This document shows positions 1-63,783 of a stretch of 64,000 bases of DNA, in pieces. The notes below the pieces were generated by a model. That model did no database searches. It saw nothing but the letters and a program-made list of their open reading frames with translations, and was not told the DNA's origin. Origin of the DNA: Corticium candelabrum (taxonomy: Eukaryota; Porifera; Homoscleromorpha; Homosclerophorida; Plakinidae). The stretch's first letter is position 1; the number at the start of each line of letters is the position of its first letter. The stretch is from assembly GCF_963422355.1 (NCBI RefSeq), contig NC_085088.1, positions 1,755,501-1,819,500 on the forward strand, given 5' to 3'. Position numbers and translations under genes: made by a program.

Positions 1-36274
<36,274 letters not shown>

Positions 36275-36965
36275 AGCGGGAGCAAAACGACTCGTCCAGT
36301 AAACATTTGGTGCTCAATGCTATAAGCGATTACTGGGGAGTGAAACATGGGGGCAGCAGCATATCACTACAATCTTATCAACGCTGCAGGTCAAGTGAAA
36401 CGTTATCTCTACAGTCCGTTCCACACAATCTAGATAGCAAATGTATGAGGATAAGACGGAGACAACCACCACAAACAAGATCAACGCATATTACATGAAG
36501 TCTGTTTGCATAGACAACAAAATGTCTGCGGTATATAGAGAACAAATGTCTGCTTGTAGCCTTGGCTACAGTTTTCCTATGATTCTACCGTAACACACCT
36601 ACAGCAAATAAGTTAGACATTTAGCTCATAGGAAATCTCTAAGACAATAGAATGAGCTGCTAGTCATGCCTATAGACACACAGCATTTCTATCTGGCAAC
36701 AACTACAGGACATTGCACAAGTTGCATGTGCACAAGAAACGATACCTAAAGATATTGATGATAGACATACGCTTAGTACAATCAACAATACAAACTCATG
36801 AGTTTCTGTAATCTACTGTACCCTGCAGCTGCACATCTATGGTTCATTGAACTGCTATATCAAATAAATAGGATAATGAATAAACAAGCAACAGCAAGCA
36901 AACTGCCATCTAGACAATACACACTACAAGCAAGGCCTAATGAATAAGCAAAACACCCGGTACCG
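36275..36965. other. 5' flanking region of gene 1
   Basis: No gene found. It resembles the 5' flank of gene 2 (about 61364-62060), which suggests that promoter sequence was copied with the gene. No core promoter motif could be assigned with confidence. Confidence 0.5.
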
Positions 36966-37330
36966 CTAAACACTACAGATATCAACCATAGTTTCCCTTT
37001 GTGTAATGTTATAAATCTTGTTGCCAATACCAGACAATGCCTTGCATGCAAAAACAACCTGATTGGCTATGCTTGTTTCAAATTGACCTCCAGCATCACC
37101 AGAGACTGACCAATCCTGATCTGTAGATGACAAGTTACCAATATTAGTGCTAGCTGACTTGTGTTCCCGTAACGTTCTGCATGACAAATGACACTGATTG
37201 TTGACATATTAAATCAACAGGCAGTCACAGGATAAGCAAAGTCTGTGTCTAACTAGAGTTTTCCACTGTAGGTACTTTGAATGACGCTAGTACTGCATGT
37301 GGTTTGCTTCATAGTCTAGTATTAATACAC
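36966..37330 (-). pseudogene. Decayed cadherin exons upstream of gene 1
   Basis: The minus strand from about 37187 reads NIGNLSSTDQD and SVSGDAGGQFETS, a clear match to the exon type that carries the DxD and GGxF motifs of EC domains. About 100 bp upstream in transcript direction a second stretch reads LILDYEANHMQY followed by a stop. The order is that of a real cadherin gene. Traces of the same sequence occur at about 62.07-62.15 kb upstream of gene 2. This is a remnant of an older gene copy, not a functional exon. Confidence 0.65.
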
Positions 37331-37915
37331 TAAATTGACTACCACCTTTGAATAGAAATCAACAACTGGACATGCACAGCCATCTACCTAAAATTAGCAC
37401 AAGTCTGTACATACGTACGACAGACATATCAACTAATTAGCTAACAAGAGATTCTAAGAATTAGGTTAATATTAACGCACTTCAATTACTACTGTGGCCA
37501 GTAAAACAAACCGATACACAAGCAAGCTTGTACAACATGCATACTTGTGCGTTTGAGGTTAAAGAGAAGAAGAGCTTCACGCGCTGTAGTATACGTCTAC
37601 CACATTCGCCTCCACCGCTGATTTAATACAAAGATAAAACGACTGACACCTAGATTCCGTTCGTCTAGCAGTGAAGAACTAGCTCAACGTAGTTTCGTGA
37701 CCAGTCTCTTTTGTGCTTTCGTCATTCCCGGATGTGGGATCCTGCTCGAAGTTCCAAACACGGCTGCGAAGTGTTGATAGATTGTTGTTCGCAATACCGT
37801 AAACATAGAAACATTGGCAAAACTTTATTATAGCGTTTCTCTTAAAACCATGTTGGCAAATGTTACCTTTGACGCTTTCTATCTCCAAAACTATTAATAT
37901 TTGCCATTTGTTATT
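37331..37915. other. Intergenic stretch without recognised features
   Basis: No ORF resembling a known family. Seen only as sequence between the decayed cadherin exons and an LTR fragment. Confidence 0.5.
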
Positions 37916-38270
37916 TTAATGTAGTAGAGTAGTCATAGTTATTTAGCGCACGTTAGCATACCACTTACTTTATTAAATCGCAGTCACCGTATACACTACA
38001 TTGGTGTCAGAAGTGGGCTATTCAACATCCACTAAATACCCTTCATTGCCTGGGTAAGCGAACACGCCCTGATGATGTTTAGAAGGTTTTCAAACTGTTG
38101 TTTCTCATCAGAGCTCAATGACTCACCAAGATTATTTCAACTATTAGGTTATAAATATTGGTACTGTACTCTTTCCAGCTGGTGTACGATCTACATCCAA
38201 CACAGTAACTACTTCAGTAAATTTCGTCAAACTCTGTCACCAGAACAATCGCCAATAGCCGTCTAATTGA
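37916..38270. mobile_element. Scrambled fragment of a second Ty3/gypsy-type element
   Basis: Positions about 37916-37998 resemble one LTR of the element at 38524-44901 in the opposite orientation (shared core AGCGCACGTTAGCATA). They are followed by TGGTGTCAGAAGTGGG, a plausible primer-binding site on the plus strand. Directly after, from about 38021, the sequence resembles 41571-41790 (the pol start of the main element) in its original orientation. The two parts therefore point in opposite directions and form a rearranged relic. Confidence 0.6.
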
Positions 38271-38523
38271 AGGTAGCTATTCTACTAACTAGGATCGTAC
38301 GCGTGTCTTTGTTACAACATTTTTCATCTCGTGTTACAGTTTTGGCCATGCAATCAACACACTGAAATCCATGTGACATAATATGTTTGCAGTCCTTCTC
38401 CTCGCTAGTGGAGCAAAATGCACGTGCTAAAACACGTGGAGTGAGCGCAAGGAGGAAACTGGGTACGATGCTGCAAGCATCACCAAAGAAACTGAAAATT
38501 CCTGAGTGTTGGATGCTTCTTTG
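38271..38523. other. Short intergenic segment left of the LTR element
   Basis: No recognisable gene. It ends with TTTG at 38520-38523, the left target-site copy of the LTR element. Confidence 0.5.
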
Positions 38524-38639
38524 TGTGGTACACGGCGATTGCAGGTAAAAAGACTGATATATTCTAATGCGATGTGTTATATAACCACTGATATGCTAAC
38601 GTGCGCTAAGACGTGAAACTATTATATTACTACATTACA
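38524..38639 (-). repeat. 3' LTR (116 bp)
   Basis: On the plus strand it starts TGTGGTACACGG and ends ACATTACA, matching the right LTR parts (43375-43479 and 44888-44901) with a few differences. It has TG...CA ends in both readings. It is followed on the plus strand by a pyrimidine-rich stretch (38641-38650) that is the polypurine tract of the minus-strand element. Confidence 0.8.
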
Positions 38640-38802
38640 TCACTCCCCCTCAGACGAAGGACTAAAGTCTGAGTCTACAATATAATCATTCAGATATTGT
38701 GGGCGAGATCTTTGACATTGAGATCTTCTAAGTACTCGAGGAGCTTCAGTACTTGAGTTAGAATCTGATTCAACGGGATCAGGTAACTCTTCAGGATTAT
38801 CC

Positions 38803-40163
38803 TCAGAGTCTGTGGAAATATCTGAGAGAATCTCTCTCTGTTGGTTTACATTTTTTAGTATCCAAAAGATCCCTCTGTTGGTTTACATCTGTTCTAATAT
38901 CTTTAAAACGCAAGTTACGTTGTACATATGATTTTATTCTATCATGATGGAGAGTCACATCCTTCCTCCCATATGGTCGACGAACCTTGTATACTATGTC
39001 GGGTATCTTTTTAACAACTTTATAAGGTTCCGTCCATCGTGGACAGAAAGAACGAGATACTTGTTTCCCTCCACTAGGACGTGCAATCCACACTAGATCT
39101 CCAACACTGTATGGGGTGAAGTGTATCTTTGATTTGTTGTACTGTATCTGTCTTCCATTTGACCTATGACTGTAGTTTTTCTTTACCTTTTGGTATATGT
39201 CAGGAACAGATGTCAAACTGTTCTTTACATAAGCCATTGGTGACGTCGTCTCGTGTTCTGTTACCCTGCACACAGAATCTGCTGCAGCTTGTAACAACGT
39301 TCTAGGCATCTCTTTGAAAATATCTCTATATGGAATGTCTCCAATCGACTCATGGTACAACGTATTATAGGCCAGTTGGACTCGTGTCAAATGGTTTTGC
39401 CATGTTGTATGGTTAGAATCTATCACCTTTGCTAGCATTTCTCCCATTGTCTTATTGAAACGTTCTACCGCACCATTTGTTTGGGGTGATATACCGTTGA
39501 CCTAGTATGTCGTATTCCATGTTGACTACAAAATTGCTCAAAGCTCGACTTGTGAAACACGTTCCATTGTTGGAATGAATTACTTCTGATAGTTCATATC
39601 TACCAATCCATTCTTGAATCTTGCAACTTACTTCTTCTGTTGTCTGTCGTTGCAATGGGCACAATTCCACATATTTGGAAAATGCATCCTGAATAGCTAA
39701 GATAAATTGTAGTCCCTTGTCGGTTCGAGGTAACGGTCCTTTAATGTCTATTTCGACTCTCTCAAACGGTTTCTCTGCTATAGGGCGTTCTTTCAATGGA
39801 GCTCGCGCTCTTTGATGTGGTGGCATCCTTTTCCCCACATGTATGACAAGATTTTGTGTAATCCATTACATCTCTGTTTACAGTGCTCCACCAAAATCGA
39901 CCCAATATCCGAGTCAATGTCTTCTTGACGCCCTGATGTCTTGAGAAAGCATTAGCATGCGCCAGCCGAAGTATTTCAGGTATTAGAGCAATAGATAGGA
40001 CAATCTGTGAATGCCCTTGAGATGATGTTCTATATAATATTCCATCTTTAGATAGCGTTAACTTCTCCCGTAGTAAACGTTGTAATTGTAGTTGTTCTGG
40101 ATGATCCAAACTCAATTGCTTTGCTGTATTTCCACTGACATGGCTAAATGCCGCTGATAGCAC
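38803..40163 (-). pseudogene. Retrotransposon integrase region (broken)
   Basis: Three overlapping reading frames: 40163-39762 with the HHCC-type zinc-binding motif (residues H, H, CHTC), 39838-39452 with the catalytic core (EIDIKGPLP; then HSNNGTCF where the second catalytic Asp is expected), and 39447-38803 with the C-terminal domain (GDLVWIARP). Frame breaks near 39.8 and 39.45 kb prevent a single product. Confidence 0.8.
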
Positions 40164-40396
40164 AAGATCTCTCCTCTGGAAGTCCCTGAAAGTGTTCGTC
40201 GTTCAACAATCGCTCAACATACAAACTCTTGGTGAGTTTCCTTGAGGTGAAAACAATAACGCGGAACTTGTTATATTGTCTTCCTGAGTAAACTGTTCTT
40301 CGCCATTACCGAATCCAAGACGACTGATAGCATCCGCCACTCTATTTTGATCTCCTTTTATGTATTCAGTAGTGAAGCAGTATTCTTGTAATTCCG

Positions 40397-41579
40397 CTAT
40401 CCATCTGGCGCGACGGCCACACGGGTCTTTAGCAGTGGATAGATATTGGAGTGGAAATGATCAGTCCGCAGCAAAAATTTTGTTCCAAGCAAATGGTGTC
40501 GAAAGTGACGAGTTTCCATAACGACTGCAAGAAATTCTCTATCATATGTAGAGTATCGTCTCTCTGTCTTAGATAAAACTCTACTAAAATATGCAATCGG
40601 TCGTAGTCCTTCTTTCTTGTGCCAGTTCTGCACCAATCCCTACAGTTGATGCATCTGTAGTCAAAATAAATGATTTATCTGCCACAGGATGAGCCAAGAT
40701 TGGTGCTGTAGACTTTTCGCTTCAAAGTATTAAATGCATCTTGACAATGAGTTGACCACTGAAATTTCTGTTCTCCAGCTAACATAGATGTCAAAGGTGC
40801 TGCAATTGTAGCATACCGTGGAATAAATCGACGATAAAAACCAGTGATGCCCAAGAATACCTTCACCTCCTTGACAGTAGTGGGTGTAGGTATTCTTTCA
40901 ATAGCAGCAACCTTCTCCAGATAAAGATTAATTCCTTCTGCACTAATATGAAATCCACAGAATATTGCCTGAGTTGTAACAAATTGACATTTCTTCGCGT
41001 TAAGTCGAAGTCCGTGTTTGTGAAGAGTTGTAAACCGATTCAAATGTAATTGAAATGTATCTGAAACTATACAGAGATCATCCATATAGAAGACTAGCTG
41101 AATTGGTGTTAAGTGTCCAAAGACTAGTGACATCATTCGACAAAACGTTGCTGGAGCTCCCTTCAATCCAAAGGGCATTCTGTTGAATTCATACAAACCT
41201 GAAGGTGTCCGGAACGCTGTCTTTTCTTATCCTTTTCCACGATTGGCACTTGAAAATATCCTCTTGCCAAATCCAAGATGCTAAAATATTTCGCTGCTGA
41301 TAGTGACTCAATCACCTCTTGAAGATTCCCAGTTGGTATTGCTGTGTCTTTAGTTTTACCATTTAACTGTCTGTAGTCTACGCATAAACGAAGACTCCCA
41401 TCACTCTTGCTAACTGGACATATAGGTGCCGCATATCCAGAAGTAGATGGTTGAATTAGTCCATCTCGCCGTAATCGTCTCACTTCATCTTCAACCTCAA
41501 CTTTCCATCTTGTAGGTAGACGTCGAGGGCGGCAAGCTATTTGGAGTTTTGGTAGAAAGCGGAATCGTATGTTCAACAT
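40397..41579 (-). pseudogene. Retrotransposon reverse transcriptase and RNase H (broken)
   Basis: Frames 41579-41163 (LDLARGYFQVP), 41196-40675 (MPFGLKGAPATFCRMM, YMDD near 41.08 kb) and 40636-40397 (RNase H, YSTYDREFLAVV). The YMDD catalytic motif is kept, but at least two frame shifts separate the pieces. Confidence 0.85.
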
Positions 41580-41604
41580 CCACTGAATACCCTTTATTGC
41601 CTGG

Positions 41605-43349
41605 CTAAGCGAACACGTCTCGATGACGTTTTAGAAGATTCTCCAATTGTTGTTTTTCCTCAGAGCTCAATGACTCACCCAGATCTATGTCAACCATTGA
41701 GTTGTAAATATCGGTACTCTTTCCAACTGGTCTTCTGTCAACCCCATCCAACGCAGTTGCTTCAGTAAATTCCGCCAAACTCTGTCCTTCATGTACTACT
41801 ACAGGTTCTGTGCAGACATTCATAACGCTCACTGGAACATCTCTCCTTTTTTCTCCAACACAATAGGTAGCACATCCCAAAAGTCCTGAACGTTCAGATA
41901 ACTCATCCACTACTTCCACAATTCCTGTCCATTCACTAGTAGCATTGGAGTGTATATTTCCCCAAATGGTGGTTTCTTGCCCAAGTCTGAATAGTACACT
42001 GCTTGGCGAATACACCCGACCAAACTTCAATAAACGCTCTTCAGACCTTGTTGGTTCTGATTTGACTGGTTGGAATGTTGTCACTTCTTCCCCCTTCAAC
42101 AATGACTTTCTATTAGCAACATCTATCTGGACCTCAAGGGTCGACAGAACATCAGTGCCCAAAACCCCACAGTCGATTCCTTTCGCAACGTAAAATGGAC
42201 TGTATACCTTTTGAGATCCCAACTGAAACGACGTAACTACAGTTCCCTCACACTGTAAGGTAGTACCATCAACCATTATTGGTTGTCGAACAATATTCCT
42301 TCTAACTGTCATGTGGTTCATCTGAACAACATCAAGTGGTATCAAGCTGATGTCTGCTTCTGTATCCACCAAAAAAGAAAGAGGTTGCTGGTCAATATTA
42401 GCGGTAACCATAATTAGACCGTGAAGAGCCGTGGCTAGATTAGTGATCTGACCTCCTCTCTTTGATGCAGGAGATGTAGCAGCACAGTTTCGGGCAACAT
42501 GCCCCAGTCTCAAACATCGATGACAATCGTGAAAATGAGGACAACTAAACTGAAGGTGGTTAATATCACCCCAAATATAACATCTCTTACCAAGCATTGG
42601 GTCTCGAGGTTGCTGATACTTCATTCTAGGTGTCCACCTCCGACCGCGACTGCGACCACGCATCGACTGCACTGTCGCTTGGGTGTCTAAACTGTCGTTG
42701 CCAAAAGCGGTAACTGTCTGACGAGTAGATGACATATCGTTGTAGATTTCCATGTCACATCCGGAAACTTGATTGACTGCTGAAGCCGGTAAACTGCTTT
42801 GATTGACTGGACTTGCATTTGCCGGTGCCGGTCTGACCGAGGGAATTCCGCCTAATCGAAGTTGATTGACTTCCTCAGCTAATTCTTTGACAACTTTAGC
42901 GTTAGTAGTCTTGTCTCTTTTCAACAGAATTTGGAATTCTCTTGGTAGACCATCTAGAAAGACGTCTCTGGCCAAAGTAATTGCGGACCCACTATCAAAC
43001 CCCGCATACGTTAGCCGTACTAACCTGTCAATGTCGTGCGCGAACGCCGCTGGAGGTTCTTCGAACTTTTTCCATTTTTGCCACGCAACTCCTCCACCGC
43101 GAGCCGCCTATCTATTGCCCCACCGAGAAACTCCTTCTTTAGTGAAACCACGATAACATCAAAATCTTGCTTTTCCTCACTGTTCAGACGTCGATAGTTT
43201 TCAAAGACCGCCCCTTCTAATCGGGATGCTAGGGCGAGTGCCTTCCTTTCTCCTTCAAAACCTTCAAGTGCTGTCCAGACAGTAATACGGTCTAGAAAGG
43301 AAAGTAAATTTCCAGTTCCATCGAAAACCTGAGACACATCACGTTGCAT
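41605..43349 (-). pseudogene. Retrotransposon gag and protease (frameshifted)
   Basis: Frame 43349-43020 gives the gag N-terminal part. A frame change near 43.0 kb leads to frame 42975-41605 (456 aa). This contains the gag end, a zinc-knuckle region (CPHFHDCHRCLRLGHVARNC) and a retropepsin-like protease (FLVDTEADISLIPLD, with Glu in place of the usual Gly). Confidence 0.82.
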
Positions 43350-43358
43350 TCTAAAATC

Positions 43359-43373
43359 CCACTCCTGTCACCA
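43359..43373 (-). other. Primer-binding site of the LTR element
   Basis: On the minus strand TGGTGACAGGAGTGGG begins one base after the LTR end at 43375. A TGG start, complementary to a tRNA CCA end, next to the 5' LTR is the expected position. The tRNA was not identified. Confidence 0.65.
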
Positions 43374-43374
43374 A

Positions 43375-43479
43375 TGTGGTACACGGCGATTGCAGGTAAA
43401 AAGGCTGATATATTTTAAGTAAGCGATGTGTTATATAACCACTAATATGCTAACGTGCGCTAAGACGTAAAACTATTAT
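43375..43479 (-). repeat. 5' LTR, larger part
   Basis: Matches 38524 onward up to the AACTATTAT core; the remaining 14 bp of the LTR are found at 44888-44901 on the far side of the nested insertion. Confidence 0.8.
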
Positions 43480-44887
43480 CAGGGAGTGCGGTAGCACTCC
43501 CTATGTAGGGATGCGAAGAATCTAAAATGGCGCCCCATACAAAAGTATCCAAACGGATCCGAACCAGATCTGTCAGAACTCAATAGAGAGATCTCGGACC
43601 CACGTAGCGCTCAACTTCAAACGTTCCTAACGGTAGCCAGACTATCACCGCTGACACTAAGCGCCTCAGAAGCCAGCTATCGGCAAGTAAAAAACCCGAT
43701 TTGTTCTTTCACATTTCACATTTCACTTTTCACTTTTGTCAGCCAGGCTAGCGCCTCACTCGAAGCAGCTACAACGACGAGAGTCACACCAAACGATTCG
43801 CTCTTGTCCGAAGAATTGCACTGACCCACCAGCTAGAAATATGCAAAGTCACCTTGTATCAGTCAACTGCTGCCATGCAATTTCACGTACTGCTTCCCAC
43901 AACGCCATGTTGCTCAGGTCACGTGTGTACATGTGACTACGTACCGTTTGGAAGCCTAGGTGCCACTTCCACCTGCTGCTACATGCTGCTTACAGTTGCG
44001 TGTAGTTGAACATGTACGACTATGTTCAACGGCGCGGCGTCCTGTGTGACTCTCTGTGCATGTAAGCGTGTGTTTCTTTCGTGGAACCCTAGCTAGGTCA
44101 TGGGATTGTTTATAGATGCAATCAGTGTTATTACGTACATCCGTCAGCTGCTACGTACTTCCGTGTAAGTCACCTTGTATCAGTCAACTGCTGCCATGCA
44201 ATTCCACGTACTGCTTCCCACAACGCCATATTTGCTTCCCACAACGCCATATTTGCTTCCCACAACGCCATGTTGTTCCGGTCACGTGTGTACATGTGAC
44301 TATCCTTTGAAAGGCTAGCTGTTCCGGTCACGTGTGTACATGTGACTACACCCGTACCGTTTGGAAGGCTAGCTGCCCGTTGTCTATAGCGCTAGGACTG
44401 TCATTTCCATTTCAAACTACATACACATACTCGATGCATTACCCCTCTTTAGTCTTAGAGCTCTCTAGCTATGCAAATACAGCAACGTCACACGGCATTC
44501 TCGCTAACGTCCCAGTTAACAACTTTAGCCCAGTCATCGTCTAGCTCCCTCTCAGTCACCGTGCGAAATGCAGCGACGCAAGCTTTCCTTTCTTCTTCTT
44601 TTCAATTAATTAATGCTCTCCTTTCTACTAAAACTGTCATTTCCATCTAGAAATGTATGAAACAAGTCCAAAAATATATGAAACAAGTCTAAAAACATTT
44701 TGAGAAAATGATGGGCATGTAGGGATGGGTATGTACTTATGTCATTTATGCCCATCTCCTACATCACACTCTTTTACCTAGATCGCTTGCAGCAGTTGTG
44801 AATGTGATGTAGGAGATGGGCATAAATGACATAAGTACATACCCATCCCTACATACCCATCATTTTCTCAAAATGTTTTAGACTTGT
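43480..44887. mobile_element. 1.4-kb insertion nested in the 5' LTR
   Basis: Interrupts the LTR; the junction bases share at most a few nt (TAT), so no clear target duplication is visible. It begins with the palindrome GGGAGTGCGGTAGCACTCCC (43482-43501), contains long direct repeats (43848-43912 against 44169-44230), three copies of the motif TTGCTTCCCACAACGCCAT at 44.2 kb, and repeated CGGTCACGTGTGTACATGTGACTA. It ends with a foldback (44684-44886). No protein is recognised; a non-autonomous element or several nested ones is likely. Confidence 0.6.
44684..44886. repeat. Long foldback (84-bp arms)
   Basis: Left arm 44684-44768 and right arm 44803-44886 are inverted copies with one indel and one mismatch, separated by 34 nt. 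RNA from either strand would fold into a near-perfect hairpin of about 84 bp. Near-identity of the arms points to a recent or actively homogenised foldback element. Confidence 0.85.
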
Positions 44888-44950
44888 ATTACTACATTAC
44901 ATTTGTGTACTGTACCAAAAAGGTAAGCGCGCACTTGTTGCACCACATTA

Positions 44951-45091
44951 GCCTCGCCAGAAGCAGTGTGGATTGCAGTCCCGGATGCCTTGCCATCGTG
45001 GTGGCAGTCCCGGATGCCCTGCCATCACCATTATGTAGTGGTGATCGCAGCGCATATTGGAATGCAATCTACACTGCGTCTGGGGCGAGGC
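44951..45091. mobile_element. Small TIR element (MITE-like) with TA target site
   Basis: About 141 bp with inverted ends starting GCCTCGCC and containing GCAGTGTGGATTGCA, flanked by TA on both sides (44949-44950 and 45092-45093). A TA duplication is typical of Tc1/mariner-type MITEs. No coding capacity. Confidence 0.65.
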
Positions 45092-45313
45092 TACACTAGT
45101 TACAGTAGTCGATCACTAGAACAACCAACGATAGAGAAACACATTTCAGGATCTATTGCTAGACTTCAGGAGGCAAATTCTAATACGCCAGTTTTAACAT
45201 TCGAGCAATCTTAGAGTAATTACGACAAAAACTAGAGACTGTCAGACTGAATGAACAAGCACGCCACATAAAGGTGTCCTTCACAAGAAGCAGTCACAAT
45301 ACATTGACGTCAT
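45092..45313. other. Downstream flank of gene 2
   Basis: Presumed 3' UTR and intergenic sequence. No polyadenylation signal was assigned with confidence. Confidence 0.4.
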
Positions 45314-61363
<16,050 letters not shown>

Positions 61364-62374
61364 TGCGGAAGCAAAGCGACTGGTCGAGTGAACGATTGGT
61401 GTTCAATGCTAGGAGCGATTACAGGGGAGTGAAATACGGGGGCATGCAGCAGCCTATCACTACAATCTTATCAACGCTGCAGGTCAATCCGCAGTCCGTA
61501 CCATGCACAGGCTACATATAGAATGTAGATAACAAATGTATGATACGACGAGACAATCACGCAAACAAAATCGACGTAGATTGTATACATGAAGTCCTTA
61601 TCTGTAATTACGTAAACAACAAATGTCTGCTTCCAATGTTGGTTACCGTTAGGAATTCCTATGATTCTACACATCTAGCATAGACATTTAGATCATAGAG
61701 AATCTCTATACACCAAATTAAGCTGTTAGCCACGCCTAGATAGACAACACAGCATTTTTCATCTGGCAACATCTATAGGACAAGCTGCTTGTGTAAAGAA
61801 AATAGCCATAAGATTATTCGTACTCTTAATAATAGGATCGTTCTAGGCTTCTGTAATCTACTGTAACATGAACAATGTTTGTCAATCTAAACTGTAAACA
61901 AGTAGTGCAGCTGCATGTCTATCTATCTATGGTTCATGAAATTGCAAACAAACAGGCAGCAACAGAATAATGAATGAACAAGCAACAGCTACAATCTAGA
62001 AGATACGCACTACAAGCAAAGCGTAATGAAGAAGCAAAACACGCAGTAACCATTAGACAGTACGGATACTAATTAACCGTGATTTCCCTTTCTGTAATGT
62101 TGTAACCTCTTGTTGTCAATACCAAACAATGCCTTGCATGCAAAAACATGTAAATGACACGCTCTATGCGTACCGTCCAAGGTACGGAATGGGTATTTAA
62201 ATTTGGTGGAGATCCGATGTGCCGCGTTCAGGAGAAATTCACGCGCGAGTGGAGGAGAGTTCGATTGGCAAAAAATCGTGTCGTCCCAAGACAACTGACA
62301 ACTCTGGAAAACACTCGCCATTTTGGAGATACGCTTCACATACGGACGGACAGACACGGACACACGCACGCACG

Positions 62375-62468
<94 letters not shown>

Positions 62469-62634
62469 CACAAACGCGCACACACGCACAAGCGCACGCG
62501 TGCACGGCTCTCCTTTATATCTATCAACACGCGGCAACCACATCTACGACACGAGCCTGCCGCAACATAAATCAACACGAAATCGCCTTTCTGCATGGCA
62601 TTAAAAGTACATACTAGACATACGAGCAACTTAC
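61364..62634. other. 5' flank of gene 2
   Basis: No gene. The part up to about 62.06 kb resembles the 5' flank of gene 1, and about 62.07-62.15 kb holds a trace of the decayed cadherin sequence seen near 37.05 kb. A CA/CG-rich tract fills 62358-62495. The end (62.53-62.63 kb) resembles the sequence just downstream of gene 1 exon 1 (35.94-36.04 kb). Confidence 0.55.
62358..62495. repeat. CA/CG-rich microsatellite between gene 2 and the duplicated exon
   Basis: (AC)n with CGCACG and CGCGCG interruptions, not located in an intron of the array. Confidence 0.95.
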
Positions 62635-62900
62635 TTAACAACCCCACTGCTGCAACTACTAGACTCAAACAACGATAAATGGCAGAATCCTCCATGCGCC
62701 TCCACACGTGTTTTAACTCGAATACGAACTTTGGTTCCATAACCACACGTCACCGAACACGGTCCCCATTCTTCCCAATCACCAACTTTGCAGCTGACAG
62801 GAGAAGGAGGCCTACTCCCCCAAGGTCAAAACCAACTGTGTGTTAGTCCACACAGAAAGAACATAACAACTATTCTAATTCGCAGTAGAAAGAAAGCCAT
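62635..62900 (-). pseudogene. Duplicated first exon with an in-frame stop
   Basis: ATG at 62900 opens a signal peptide MAFFLLRIRIVVMFFLCG, but codon 25 is TGA (62826-62828). After the stop the same frame continues with RPPSPVSCKVG and WEEWGPCSVTCGYG, i.e. TSP1 module 1, up to a good donor (GTAAGTT at 62634). It is a third copy of the gene 1 and gene 2 first exon. The single stop with an otherwise intact exon suggests a young pseudogene or a haplotype-specific null; it could also be an unused alternative first exon of gene 2. Confidence 0.75.
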
Positions 62901-63783
62901 AGCGGGAATAGAGAAATCGCATGAGCGAGCAAGCGAATAGTGGAAAGTGAAATGCGGGAGCAACAGAATATATCACTACAAGCTCATCAACGCTTCGGGT
63001 AAAGTGAGACGTCATCTATACAGCCCGCTGCAGACTCACTTTGAATCTCAATCCAACCATAACCAAATATATGACAACGAGACGATACTATACCACAAAC
63101 CAAACGCTGTATTACATGAACGTCGCTCCGTAAAGCAAAATATACAGTGTACAGCCTTGACTATCGTTTTACTATAATTCTACATGTGATGGTCACATCT
63201 TACAAACCAAGCGACGTTTACGAAGTATACGTACCTAGGTAAGTACACAGCGAATCTCTAAAACACCGTGAACAAACCGCTGAAAGCGCAGTACGTTAGA
63301 ACAAAACCATAAAGAAACTTTAGCTAACCACACGCATGCATAAGCGTAAAAGCCACGGGAGCCACAAGGACCATGACCTCCCCACAATCAGCATTGTCAT
63401 TATACATAATAGGTCATCGCGAGACGAGCTACAAGTGAAAGAAAACGAGGAGCTCCAACAACGGCAATCAGATTAGGCCTCCCAACCTGGATGCCATTCC
63501 TACGTCTCTGATGTCACACAACATTTCCATCTGGCAACATGTAGAAGACAGTACACAAGTTGCATGTGCAAACGATACACATAAGAGACAATGATGATAC
63601 ATATGCATACATACTGTTATTCATAGGATCAACAATACAACTGATGAGCGTATCTGTTATATACCAGTAGATGACCAGCAAAATGCAAACCAGAAATCAA
63701 GACATCGATACAAAGAGTCAAAACCCAAAAAGCACAAAAGGAAATCACAAAACAGCATAGAGAAGTCCACACAGACCGGAATC
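62901..63783. other. Region between the duplicated exon and gene 3
   Basis: No ORF with a recognisable product and no repeat structure noted. It must contain the 3' UTR of gene 3. Confidence 0.45.

Larger units (their letters stand above)
38524..44901 (-). mobile_element. Degenerate Ty3/gypsy LTR retrotransposon with a nested insertion
   Basis: Flanked by the 4-bp direct repeat TTTG (38520-38523 and 44902-44905). Read on the minus strand the order is 5' LTR, primer-binding site, gag, protease, reverse transcriptase, RNase H, integrase, polypurine tract, 3' LTR; this pol order is that of the Ty3/gypsy group. The reading frames are broken several times, and some conserved residues are changed (protease DTE instead of DTG; integrase NNG where DNG is usual). 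The 5' LTR is split by a 1.4-kb insertion. The element is most likely immobile. Confidence 0.88.

Noticed and set aside
38803-43349. Functional retroviral-type gene set
   Set aside because: Several frame breaks, altered protease and integrase key residues and a disrupted LTR; no envelope-like frame seen.
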